57,471 nt of DNA from GWC2-40-17 sp035400705. GTDB lineage: Bacteria > Patescibacteriota > Patescibacteriia > Magasanikbacterales > UBA10003. Below are positions 15,208 through 22,359 of this stretch, one piece after another. Made by a program: the position numbers and the translations under genes. Positions within the stretch are counted from its first letter, which is position 1, and each line of letters begins with the position of its first letter. The DNA lies in the NCBI GenBank assembly GCA_035400705.1, contig DAOMZV010000001.1, positions 1-57,471 on the forward strand. Reading direction: 5' to 3'. The notes below the pieces were generated by a model. It saw nothing but the letters and a program-made list of their open reading frames with translations. It ran no database searches and was not told where the DNA came from.

Positions 15208-15669
15208 TTAAACTCTTCTAACTTTAGGTGGACGGCAACCATTATGAGGTATTGGGGTGATATCCTTGATGCTAGTAACATTAAGATTGTTGGTGTATAA
15301 AGCTCTGATAGCACCATCGCGACCAGCGCCAATGCCTTTAACAAAAACACTCACCTCTTTTACATTATAAGGTTCAATTTTTTCAACTAATTCCTTTACA
15401 ACCATCGAAGCGGCGTAAGGGGTAGCTTTTTTAGGACCTTTAAAACCCATATGTCCAGCTGAAGACCAACCCAAAGCGTTACCATGATTATCGGTAATAG
15501 TAACAATAGTATTATTATAAGTAGCGTGAATATAAGCACGACCTAAAGTCACTTCTTTAGTCGCCTTTTTTTTGCGGCTCTTAGGCTTAGTAACGGCTTT
15601 TTTAGTGCCCTTCTTTTTTTCAGCACCAGCTGTTTCAGTAGTCTGGGTTGTTTTTAGCTCATCGGACAT
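15208..15669 (-). CDS. rpsK: Ribosomal protein S11
   Basis: A 153-residue protein with a Lys/Ala/Thr-rich N-terminal extension of about 45 residues. The core has GRAYIHATYNNTIVTITDNH, GNALGWSSAGHMGFKGPKKATPYAA split across adjoining strands, and the C-terminal DITPIPHNGCRPPKVRRV that is nearly invariant in S11. It forms part of the 30S platform. I chose the ATG at 15669; the TTG at 15684 would add five residues. Confidence 0.97.
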   Translation of the reverse strand: MSDELKTTQTTETAGAEKKKGTKKAVTKPKSRKKKATKEVTLGRAYIHATYNNTIVTITDNHGNALGWSSAGHMGFKGPKKATPYAASMVVKELVEKIEPYNVKEVSVFVKGIGAGRDGAIRALYTNNLNVTSIKDITPIPHNGCRPPKVRRV

Positions 15670-15716
15670 AGTTATAATTAACAATTCAAGTGTTTAAAAA
15701 ATTAAATAAATATTAA

Positions 15717-16106
15717 TTAGGTTTTATCAGCGGATTTTCGTTTTCCAGAACCCATAGTACGTCTGGTGTTACCTCTGACAGTGCGGGAATTAGTTTTAGT
15801 TCTTTGTCCTCTGGCTGGTAAACCCTTGTGATGACGGGAACCTCGGTAAGAACCAATTTCTTTCAAACGTTTAATATTGGATAAAATCTCGCGACGCAAA
15901 TCGCCTTCGACGCGATAATTCTTTTCTACTTTTTCGCGAATTTTATTAGCTTCTTCTTCTTTTAAATCTTTAGTTCTAGTATCTGGATCAATTTTCAAAT
16001 CAGCTAAAATTTTCTTAGCTAAGGTCTGTCCGATTCCATAAAGGTAGGACAGAGAAATATAAATTTTTTTGTTGGGTGGCAATGTAACGCCGGAAATTCT
16101 AATCAT
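15717..16106 (-). CDS. rpsM: Ribosomal protein S13
   Basis: A 129-residue protein: MIRISGVTLPPNKKIYISLS, then YLYGIGQTLAKKIL (helix-hairpin-helix), REILSNIKRLKEIGSYRG and the basic tail GLPARGQRTKTNSRTVRG. S13 is in the 30S head and contacts tRNA and the 50S B1 bridges. It lies between rpmJ and rpsK in the usual order; the rpmJ stop is 6 bases upstream. Confidence 0.97.
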   Translation of the reverse strand: MIRISGVTLPPNKKIYISLSYLYGIGQTLAKKILADLKIDPDTRTKDLKEEEANKIREKVEKNYRVEGDLRREILSNIKRLKEIGSYRGSRHHKGLPARGQRTKTNSRTVRGNTRRTMGSGKRKSADKT

Positions 16107-16111
16107 AATAG

Positions 16112-16225
16112 TTATCCTTGTTTTTGTTTATGTTTAGGGTTTTTACAAATTACAACAACTCGTCTCTTGCGTCTTAAGACCTGACAATCTTTGCAAATTG
16201 GTTTTACTGATGCACGGACTTTCAT
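16112..16225 (-). CDS. rpmJ: Ribosomal protein L36
   Basis: A 37-residue ORF reading MKVRASVKPICKDCQVLRRK onward and ending NPKHKQKQG. The zinc site is C-x2-C ... C-x(n)-H (CKDC, then ICKNPKH), the C+ form of L36. It sits between infA and rpsM, exactly where L36 belongs in the bacterial alpha operon. Confidence 0.95.
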   Translation of the reverse strand: MKVRASVKPICKDCQVLRRKRRVVVICKNPKHKQKQG

Positions 16226-16289
16226 AATAAAGATAAAAAAATTATACAACGGTTTTCTTCCGCTGTTTTTTACGAATAAAACGAATTTT

Positions 16290-16532
16290 TTAAAATCTGT
16301 AAACTATTCTGCCTTTTGTTAAATCGTATGGAGTCATTTCAACTTTAACGAAATCACCTGGTAAAAGATGAATTTTATTCATTCTCATTTTACCAGCGAG
16401 ATAACCAATAATGACATGACCATCATCCAATTTTATTTTAAATTTAGCAGAAGGCAAAAGTTCTTCAATTCTGCCCCGCAATTCCAAGACATCTTTGGAT
16501 GAGGCAATTTCATTGGGTTGATTTTCTACCAT
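16290..16532 (-). CDS. infA: Translation initiation factor IF-1
   Basis: An 80-residue OB-fold protein. After a short N-terminal extension (MVENQPNEIASSKDVLELRG) it has AKFKIKLDDGHVIIGYLAGK, MRMNKIHLLPGDFVKVEMTP and the C-terminal YDLTKGRIVYRF, all standard IF-1 elements. IF-1 occupies the 30S A site during initiation. The ATG at 16532 is preferred; a TTG at 16580 would add 16 residues. It is the first gene of the alpha operon, served by the strong promoter at 16637-16665. Confidence 0.96.
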   Translation of the reverse strand: MVENQPNEIASSKDVLELRGRIEELLPSAKFKIKLDDGHVIIGYLAGKMRMNKIHLLPGDFVKVEMTPYDLTKGRIVYRF

Positions 16533-16636
16533 AATTTCTAGGTATGAATCTAGAAGCAAATTTATTTTAGCGAAGACCAAAAACTCAATTTTCGCTTATA
16601 TAAGGCTAATTATGCTCTTTTAAAAAACTTAAATGT

Positions 16637-16665
16637 AGTATACACGAAGCTTAAAAGATTGTCAA
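16637..16665 (-). promoter_or_regulatory. Main promoter of the infA-rpsI operon
   Basis: On the minus strand TTGACA (16660-16665), a 17-base spacer, TATACT (16637-16642), about 105 bases upstream of infA. It is close to full consensus. Confidence 0.85.
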
Positions 16666-16704
16666 CAGTTTAGCTTAAATTTTATTCACAGGCTTATTTT
16701 TAAG

Positions 16705-18363
16705 CTATTTTTTACCTTCTTTTAGGTTTAAAACCTTAAACGAATCGCCTAAAGGCGCCAAATAAATAATTGTATTAGTTTCCATTTGTTTTAAAAACGT
16801 TGGTGTAAAAATAATTTCTAAAGAATCTCCACTGGAAATGGTTTTATCGTATCCACCGATTTGCATAATATAATCCAAGGATTCTAATTGAGATGCACCA
16901 TAAAATATTTTTTCTGTTCCTTTGGCAACAAAACTGTCATTTTTTGCCAGCCAGACTGCTCGTCCGGTGTCAGTAACCAGTAAACGAGGACGAGCAACTA
17001 ACAAGTTAGGAATATAAGTTGGATAATATAATTTAAGAGCGGCAAACCAACCGTTTCTTAAAACTTGTGCACCATAAACATTGTCAGGCAAAGTCAGAAT
17101 AACAATCCCTTGTTTTTTTTGCAAATCAACTTTTTGTCCAAAATCAAAAATCAAATTATGACTTAGTGATCCTGCTTCTTGCCAGCGCCAATTTTTTTGA
17201 ATTAAGGAACTAGATAAAAATAACATTAAAATCAAGGGCGGAAAAAATTGAAGATATTTAGTTTTGGGCCAAGTAATAATTTTATAAGACAACCAACCTA
17301 AAATTATAGCCAAACCCATGGAAGGAAGATAAGCGAATCTTTCCCCTTCGCTGGTATTTAAAATAAAAGACAAGGGCAAAACTGGCAAGGCGCCAATTAA
17401 TAAAATAATCAGGCCCAAAAGAGCAATTTTTTCTTGTCGGTATTTCTTTAAAATCAAACCAACAATTAAAAACCCCGAACCAACTAAACATAAAAAAACT
17501 GGCCAACGCATTAAGAAATTAGCCAACAGAGAACGATTATAACCGTCAATAAAATTACTATCAATTATAAGAAAAAGGGTTCGAATCAAATGAGCTGGAC
17601 TGGGTTTTAAATCAGCACTAGCGTAAAAACCAGCTAAAATATGAGTAGAATTCCAACGTAAAAACAAATAGAGAGCCAAAATAGCAACAAAAGGTACTAA
17701 ATAAAGAATTCTTTTTAAAACTCCACGCCAACCATTTTTTTTCGAATCACCAATAAATAAGATTTCATAAACTAATAAGACACCAGGTAAACTCATACCC
17801 ATTTCTTTTGATAAGGTGGACAGAAAAAAACTAAACACAGCCATCGCTAGCCACAACCATTTATTTTTTTGTCTAAATTTAACATAACCAACTAAAGACA
17901 AAATGTAAAAAAAGGCCGCTAATACATCACCGCGCCCGGAAATCCAGGTTACAGCTTCGGGGTGATTAGGTAATACTAAAAAAAATAGGCCCGACCAAAA
18001 AGCTAACCAATGTTTTTGACTAATTAAAAAAATTAACCAATAAATTATTAAAGCTGTTCCAATAAAAAACAAAATATTGGTTAAATGAAAAAACCACGGA
18101 CTAAGCCCAGCAATAGAAAAATCGACTAAATAAGATAATTGGGTCAAAGGACGAAAAACTCCTCCAACAGTACCACCATTACAATTCTTTAAAAAATAAT
18201 CGCTGAACGTATGAGGGGTAAATTTAGCTCGTGACAACCAATCAAAGTCATCAGAAACAAAAAAAGAATTTAGGACTGACGAATAAAGAGCTAGGCCCAA
18301 AATTAAATAAACTAAAACTGTAATCAAAACTGATTTATGTTTTTTGAAAAATTTTTTATTCAT
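16705..18363 (-). CDS. GT-C-type membrane glycosyltransferase-like protein
   Basis: A 552-residue polytopic membrane protein. It starts with a membrane helix followed by a loop with FFVSDDFDWL (an acidic DD motif typical of GT-C enzymes). Next comes FRPLTQLSYLVDFSIAGLSP and about ten further helices, then a soluble C-terminal domain of about 130 residues after residue 420. The layout matches PMT/ArnT-like GT-C enzymes, which use polyprenyl-phosphate sugars to glycosylate proteins or lipids outside the membrane. Substrate is unknown. It lies 5 bases after alaS in the minus direction and probably depends on the same promoter. Alternative: a TMTC-type protein without the usual TPR tail. Confidence 0.65.
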   Translation of the reverse strand: MNKKFFKKHKSVLITVLVYLILGLALYSSVLNSFFVSDDFDWLSRAKFTPHTFSDYFLKNCNGGTVGGVFRPLTQLSYLVDFSIAGLSPWFFHLTNILFFIGTALIIYWLIFLISQKHWLAFWSGLFFLVLPNHPEAVTWISGRGDVLAAFFYILSLVGYVKFRQKNKWLWLAMAVFSFFLSTLSKEMGMSLPGVLLVYEILFIGDSKKNGWRGVLKRILYLVPFVAILALYLFLRWNSTHILAGFYASADLKPSPAHLIRTLFLIIDSNFIDGYNRSLLANFLMRWPVFLCLVGSGFLIVGLILKKYRQEKIALLGLIILLIGALPVLPLSFILNTSEGERFAYLPSMGLAIILGWLSYKIITWPKTKYLQFFPPLILMLFLSSSLIQKNWRWQEAGSLSHNLIFDFGQKVDLQKKQGIVILTLPDNVYGAQVLRNGWFAALKLYYPTYIPNLLVARPRLLVTDTGRAVWLAKNDSFVAKGTEKIFYGASQLESLDYIMQIGGYDKTISSGDSLEIIFTPTFLKQMETNTIIYLAPLGDSFKVLNLKEGKK

Positions 18364-18368
18364 TTAGT

Positions 18369-20192
18369 TTATTCCAAAATTGCCTTAATCCTTCTAACTC
18401 CTGACGAAGAGGCTTCTTCTTTGATAATTTTAAATTTACCCAACAAGCCAGTGTGCTCCACATGAGGACCGCCACAAATCTCTTTACTAAAAGTTGGCGA
18501 ATTAGGATCCGCATGTGGATGTAAGGTCGAATCGCCCACAGAATAAACCTTTACTTTATTACCGTATTTTTCTTCAAATAAACCAATAGCCCCGCTAGAC
18601 TTAGCTTCCGGAACAGTCATTTCTTCAAAGGTAACTTTATAATCTTTAACAATAGCCATATTAACCAAATCTTCAACTCTCTTTTTTTCTTCGTCTGTCA
18701 TTTTAGATGGATGACAAAAATCAAATCGTAAACGTTCAGCAGTGATATTACTGCCCTTTTGTGCCACATGATCACCCAAAACCTCCCGCAAGGCGGCATG
18801 CAAAAGATGAGTAGCGGTGTGATATTTAGTAGACATTTCTCCAGTGTCAGCTAAACCTCCTTTAAATTTTTGTTCGGCACCGGCTCGGGAAAGTTCTTGA
18901 TGCTTTTTCATTTCTTCGTTAAATCCAATCACATCAACCTCTAACCCTTTTTCTTTTAATAATTCTTCAGTTAACTCAATTGGAAAACCATAAGATTGAT
19001 ACAAATCAAAAGCTTCAGCGACGGAAAAAATCTTTAAATCAGAATTTTTTAATTTAGTTTCTAAAATTTTAAACCCTTTTTCTAAGGTATGTCGAAACTT
19101 TTCTTCTTCTTTAGTAATTTCAGTCAAAATAAATTGTTTATTTTTTTCCACCTCAAAATAAACATCTTTAAAAATTCTAATTGTTTCCTCGGCAACAGCT
19201 GAACAAAAGTTATCTTTAATTTCTAAAATTCTAGCGTACCGAACGGCCCGACGGATCAAACGTCTAACAATATAACCCTGATCAACATTACTAGGAGCAA
19301 TCCCCTTATTATCACCCATAATCATAGTGGCGGTACGCAAATGATCAGCCATAATTCGCATGGCTTTGGTAATATCCCCACCCTCAATATAAGAATGACC
19401 AGATAATTCTTCTATTTTTAAAATCAACGGCCAAAAAATATCGGCTTGAAAAACATCATTTAAACCATTAAGAACAACTAGAGTGCGTTCCATGCCCATA
19501 CCAGTATCAACATTTTTTTGTTTAAGTGGCTCAAAAGTATTAGCCGCGGTTTTAAAATACTGCATGAAAACATTATTCCAAATTTCTAACCAATTATCTT
19601 CATCGGTTCCAGGATTGCTACCTGGGGACGGTAAAACCGTTTCACCTTTCCAATAAAAAATTTCTGTATCTGGACCACAAGGACCAGTGATTCCCGCCGG
19701 ACCCCACCAATTATTTTTTTTAGGTAACTTAGCAATTCTCTCTTCTGGTATACCAACTGATTGCCAAATTTTAAAAGCCTCTTCATCAAAAGGAGCATTT
19801 TCATCTCCAGCAAAAACTGAAACAGCAATTTTATTTTTATCTAAATTCAACCAGTCTGCTCCAGTTAAAAACTCCCAACTCCATTTAATCGAATCTTCTT
19901 TAAAATAATCACCCAACGACCAATTGCCCATCATTTCAAAAAAAGTTTGATGACGATTATCTCCAACCTCTTCAATATCTTGAGTGCGGACGCATTTCTG
20001 TATATTCACTAAACGAGTTCCTTCTGGATGAGCTTCGCCTAATAAATAAGGAACCAAAGGATGCATCCCCGCCGTAGTAAAAAGAACAGTCGGATCGTTA
20101 TCAGGAATTAAAGAAGCCGAGGGAATTATTTTGTGTCTCTTAGAAACAAAAAATTTAATATATTTTTGACGTAAATCAATCGAAGAAATCAT
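18369..20192 (-). CDS. alaS: Alanyl-tRNA synthetase lacking the C-Ala domain
   Basis: A 607-residue class II synthetase. It shows the catalytic core (FFVSKRHKIIPSASLIPDND, LFTTAGMHPLVPYLLG, TFFEMMGNWSLGDYFKE), GMGMERTLVVLNG, and the editing domain with TKYHTATHLLHAAL (HxxxH). The late zinc ligands are in ICGGPHVEHTG. It stops right after the editing domain, so the DHHA1/C-Ala domain (about 250 residues) that bridges the domains and aids oligomerisation in most bacteria is absent. The ATG at 20192 is chosen; a TTG at 20222 adds ten residues. A consensus promoter lies about 40 bases upstream. No T-box signature is found in the leader. Confidence 0.95.
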   Translation of the reverse strand: MISSIDLRQKYIKFFVSKRHKIIPSASLIPDNDPTVLFTTAGMHPLVPYLLGEAHPEGTRLVNIQKCVRTQDIEEVGDNRHQTFFEMMGNWSLGDYFKEDSIKWSWEFLTGADWLNLDKNKIAVSVFAGDENAPFDEEAFKIWQSVGIPEERIAKLPKKNNWWGPAGITGPCGPDTEIFYWKGETVLPSPGSNPGTDEDNWLEIWNNVFMQYFKTAANTFEPLKQKNVDTGMGMERTLVVLNGLNDVFQADIFWPLILKIEELSGHSYIEGGDITKAMRIMADHLRTATMIMGDNKGIAPSNVDQGYIVRRLIRRAVRYARILEIKDNFCSAVAEETIRIFKDVYFEVEKNKQFILTEITKEEEKFRHTLEKGFKILETKLKNSDLKIFSVAEAFDLYQSYGFPIELTEELLKEKGLEVDVIGFNEEMKKHQELSRAGAEQKFKGGLADTGEMSTKYHTATHLLHAALREVLGDHVAQKGSNITAERLRFDFCHPSKMTDEEKKRVEDLVNMAIVKDYKVTFEEMTVPEAKSSGAIGLFEEKYGNKVKVYSVGDSTLHPHADPNSPTFSKEICGGPHVEHTGLLGKFKIIKEEASSSGVRRIKAILE

Positions 20193-20231
20193 AAAAAATA
20201 AACCACTTTTATTTATATACAATCAACTTAA

Positions 20232-20260
20232 AATATAACTTAAAAAGATAAGATAGTCAA
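20232..20260 (-). promoter_or_regulatory. alaS promoter
   Basis: On the minus strand TTGACT (20255-20260), 17-base spacer, TATATT (20232-20237), upstream of the alaS ATG at 20192. Confidence 0.75.
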
Positions 20261-20321
20261 ATGGTTTTTTAATAAAATTGGCTAATTTAAGCCAAAAGAA
20301 TATTTTACTACCATCAAACTC

Positions 20322-20350
20322 TTGACAAAATTTTTAAAATATGTCAAAAT
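20322..20350 (+). promoter_or_regulatory. Promoter of the unassigned structured RNA
   Basis: TTGACA (20322-20327), a 17-base spacer and CAAAAT (20345-20350). The -10 is preceded by TGT, so it is an extended -10. The -35 arm is mirrored by TGTCAA at 20342-20347, forming an inverted repeat across the promoter. Confidence 0.7.
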
Positions 20351-20356
20351 GCTTTT

Positions 20357-20627
20357 GCTAGTTTGGATCGGTTATTTCCAAACACGCCGAAAGGTGAATT
20401 GCTCTAAGCAGAGAATATGGTGGAACAATTCTACTGCAAAAGCTTTCGTCTGTAGGTGGATGGCGTAAACCAAGTGCTCGGTTGACGACGAGCAGAGGAG
20501 AAAAAGCTGTCAGACAATTTACTGGCTAGCAACCAGCGATTATTAATCACGAAGAGTGAGATAAAAAATCGGGGTCTGACCAACAAACAACTTGTAAAAC
20601 GGCGCTCGCTATGGGCGCCTTTTTTTA
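20357..20627 (+). ncRNA. Structured non-coding RNA of unknown family (about 270 nt)
   Basis: A region with no open frame, bounded by a consensus promoter and an intrinsic terminator on the plus strand. Hairpins seen by eye in order: GTTTGGA/TCCAAAC; a GAAA tetraloop closed by GCC/GGT; GAATTG/CAATTC enclosing CTCT/AGAG; GCTCG/CGAGC; and a 7-bp long-range stem GTCAGAC/GTCTGAC. That stem closes a multi-hairpin domain containing CTGG/CCAG, GATT/AATC and CAC/GTG. The terminator GGCGC/GCGCC (20601-20619) is followed by T8. Local GC is well above the flanks. I looked for RNase P, tmRNA, SRP, 6S and T-box signatures and found none. It is divergent from alaS and convergent with the HD-mnmA gene. By size and solitary position it resembles a housekeeping or regulatory sRNA. 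Confidence 0.7.
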
Positions 20628-20628
20628 T

Positions 20629-22287
20629 TTAAATAATTTCACCTCCACCTAAACAATGACCTTTTTTATAAAAAACAACAAACTGTCCCGGAGTTACCGC
20701 TCTTTGGGCTTCTTTGAAATTAATTTTATATTTTCCTCTACTAAAATAAATTTTACATTCTTGTAAGGGCTGGCGATGACGCAACCGACAATCACAGATT
20801 AAAGGTAGTTTAGGCTCTTTTTCTATCCAATGAACCTTAGGTAAAACAATTTCCTTTTTAAACAATAATTTATCATTGGCTGCGCCCACAATTAACTGAT
20901 TCTTTTTAAAATCTTTTCCTACCACATACAATGGCTTAGTTTCACCCTTAACAGAAGGCAGCTGTAAATTCTTTTCTCCCAAATGACGCTGACCAACAGT
21001 ATAAAAAGCCAGACCATCATGCTCCCCTATTATTTTTCCTGAGCTAGTGGCTATCTTTCCTTTTTTATTTTTAATTTGACGAGAAAGAAAGTCTTTCATT
21101 GGCACCTCACCCACAAAACAAATACCCATACTTTCTTCTTTTGCTGCCACTGGCAAACCCCAACTCGTAGCAAAAACCCTAACTTCATTTTTATTAGTTG
21201 TTCCTAGTGGAAATAATAATTTCTTTAATTCTTTCTGACCTAATTGATGTAAGAAATAAGTTTGATCTTTGTTTGCATCAACTGACTGATATAAACAAAC
21301 TTCGCCGTGTGAACCATCTTTAATACGAGCATAATGACCAGTAGCCACCCAATCAAAACCCAACTTTTTAGCTTCTTTTAACAGGAGTGGTATTTTAACG
21401 TATTTATTACACATCACGTCGGGGTTAGGTGTGCGACCGGCACGATACTGTTTAAATAAATAACCGACTACATCTTTTTTATATTGTAATTCAAAATCAA
21501 AAGTTAAAAGTTTAATGCCAAGTTTAGCGGCTACTCGCAAAGCATCGCGCCGTTCGTCAATCCAACAAGATTTAGATCCTACATTGTCGCTAAAACATTT
21601 AATAAAAGCACCAGTAACCTCAAAACCGGCTTTAATCAGATAACCAGCTGCTACTGCCGAATCAACCCCTCCAGACATAGCTACTAAAACTTTTTTCTTT
21701 TTAGGTAAAACTTGGGGTAGATAAGCCGCATAAACAGATAATAACTTTTTATCTTTTAGCATCTTTTTAGCTGTCGGACTGACCAAGCGTTCGGCTCGAT
21801 TTAAATTGGCTACCACACCAAATAATAAGCTTTGCCAATCATGAGCATGAAACTGCTTACCCCTTTCAATTCCATGTTCACCAAATAAATCTAATTTATC
21901 CGCATCGCGTAATAAAGCTGCCGTAGCATAGTCGTTAGCTAGTTCAGTCCAATGATTTCGGACATTATATAAAATCTCCTGTTTTTCCTTATCAGTTAAA
22001 ACAGCAAATTTTTTATCTTTTTTAAACCATTGATCGGCCAACAAATAAGAAAGTTCATGATGACGCAAACCGGTTGGATTTTTTTTCCATTCAGTCACTC
22101 TACCAATATCGTGCAATAAAGCAGACATTTCTAAAATGCCTCTTGATTCTTTTTCTCCTTGCGCAATTTCTTTAGCATACCCCCAAACTTTTTCAACATG
22201 AGCCCAACCATGAGCAGGAGCCGTTCCTTGCAAAAAAAATTTTTCCACTTTTTGGGCGGTATAATTAATTAGCTTACTATCAATCAT
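20629..22287 (-). CDS. mnmA: Fusion: HD-domain phosphohydrolase + tRNA 2-thiouridylase MnmA
   Basis: A single 552-residue frame. Residues about 1-190 are an HD-superfamily domain: HGWAH (26-30), ALLHDIGR (HD at 59-60), HHELS and a late DADKLD, all metal-ligand positions. Residues about 198-552 are complete MnmA: ATP-pyrophosphatase loop AMSGGVDSAVAAGYL (SGGVDS 205-210), TPNPDVMCNKYVK with the first catalytic Cys, ATGHYAR, and SMGICFVGE with the second Cys. MnmA installs sulfur at C2 of wobble uridine in tRNA-Lys, -Glu and -Gln. The HD part resembles nucleotide or cyclic-nucleotide phosphohydrolases; its substrate is not predictable. The frame is continuous with no stop or overlap at the junction, so this looks like a true fusion. 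A terminator is shared downstream with the convergent ncRNA. Confidence 0.93.
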   Translation of the reverse strand: MIDSKLINYTAQKVEKFFLQGTAPAHGWAHVEKVWGYAKEIAQGEKESRGILEMSALLHDIGRVTEWKKNPTGLRHHELSYLLADQWFKKDKKFAVLTDKEKQEILYNVRNHWTELANDYATAALLRDADKLDLFGEHGIERGKQFHAHDWQSLLFGVVANLNRAERLVSPTAKKMLKDKKLLSVYAAYLPQVLPKKKKVLVAMSGGVDSAVAAGYLIKAGFEVTGAFIKCFSDNVGSKSCWIDERRDALRVAAKLGIKLLTFDFELQYKKDVVGYLFKQYRAGRTPNPDVMCNKYVKIPLLLKEAKKLGFDWVATGHYARIKDGSHGEVCLYQSVDANKDQTYFLHQLGQKELKKLLFPLGTTNKNEVRVFATSWGLPVAAKEESMGICFVGEVPMKDFLSRQIKNKKGKIATSSGKIIGEHDGLAFYTVGQRHLGEKNLQLPSVKGETKPLYVVGKDFKKNQLIVGAANDKLLFKKEIVLPKVHWIEKEPKLPLICDCRLRHRQPLQECKIYFSRGKYKINFKEAQRAVTPGQFVVFYKKGHCLGGGEII

Positions 22288-22327
22288 AATGAACTAATCA
22301 TAAAGCAAAATAAATCTAAAATCAAGA

Positions 22328-22354
22328 AAAGAGACCGGCTCAGCCAGTCTCTTT
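22328..22354. terminator. Terminator downstream of HD-mnmA start region, after the TPR gene
   Basis: AAAGAGAC (22328-22335) pairs with GTCTCTTT (22347-22354), with extra GGCT/GCC pairing inside. It follows the stop of the O-antigen-ligase/TPR gene on the minus strand and isolates the HD-mnmA gene. Confidence 0.75.
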
Positions 22355-22359
22355 ATAAA

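Noticed and set aside
20357..20627. RNase P RNA, tmRNA, SRP RNA or 6S RNA
   Set aside because: No GAGGAAAGTCCG-type P4 element, no tRNA-like 3' end or tag ORF, no GGAAGGAAGCAGC-type SRP tip, and several short hairpins rather than one long rod with a central bubble.
20193..20628. T-box or other riboswitch leader for alaS
   Set aside because: The minus strand lacks the T-box AGGGTGG-type core, and the alaS promoter at 20232-20260 leaves only about 35 bases of leader. The promoter and terminator of the structured region point to a plus-strand RNA.
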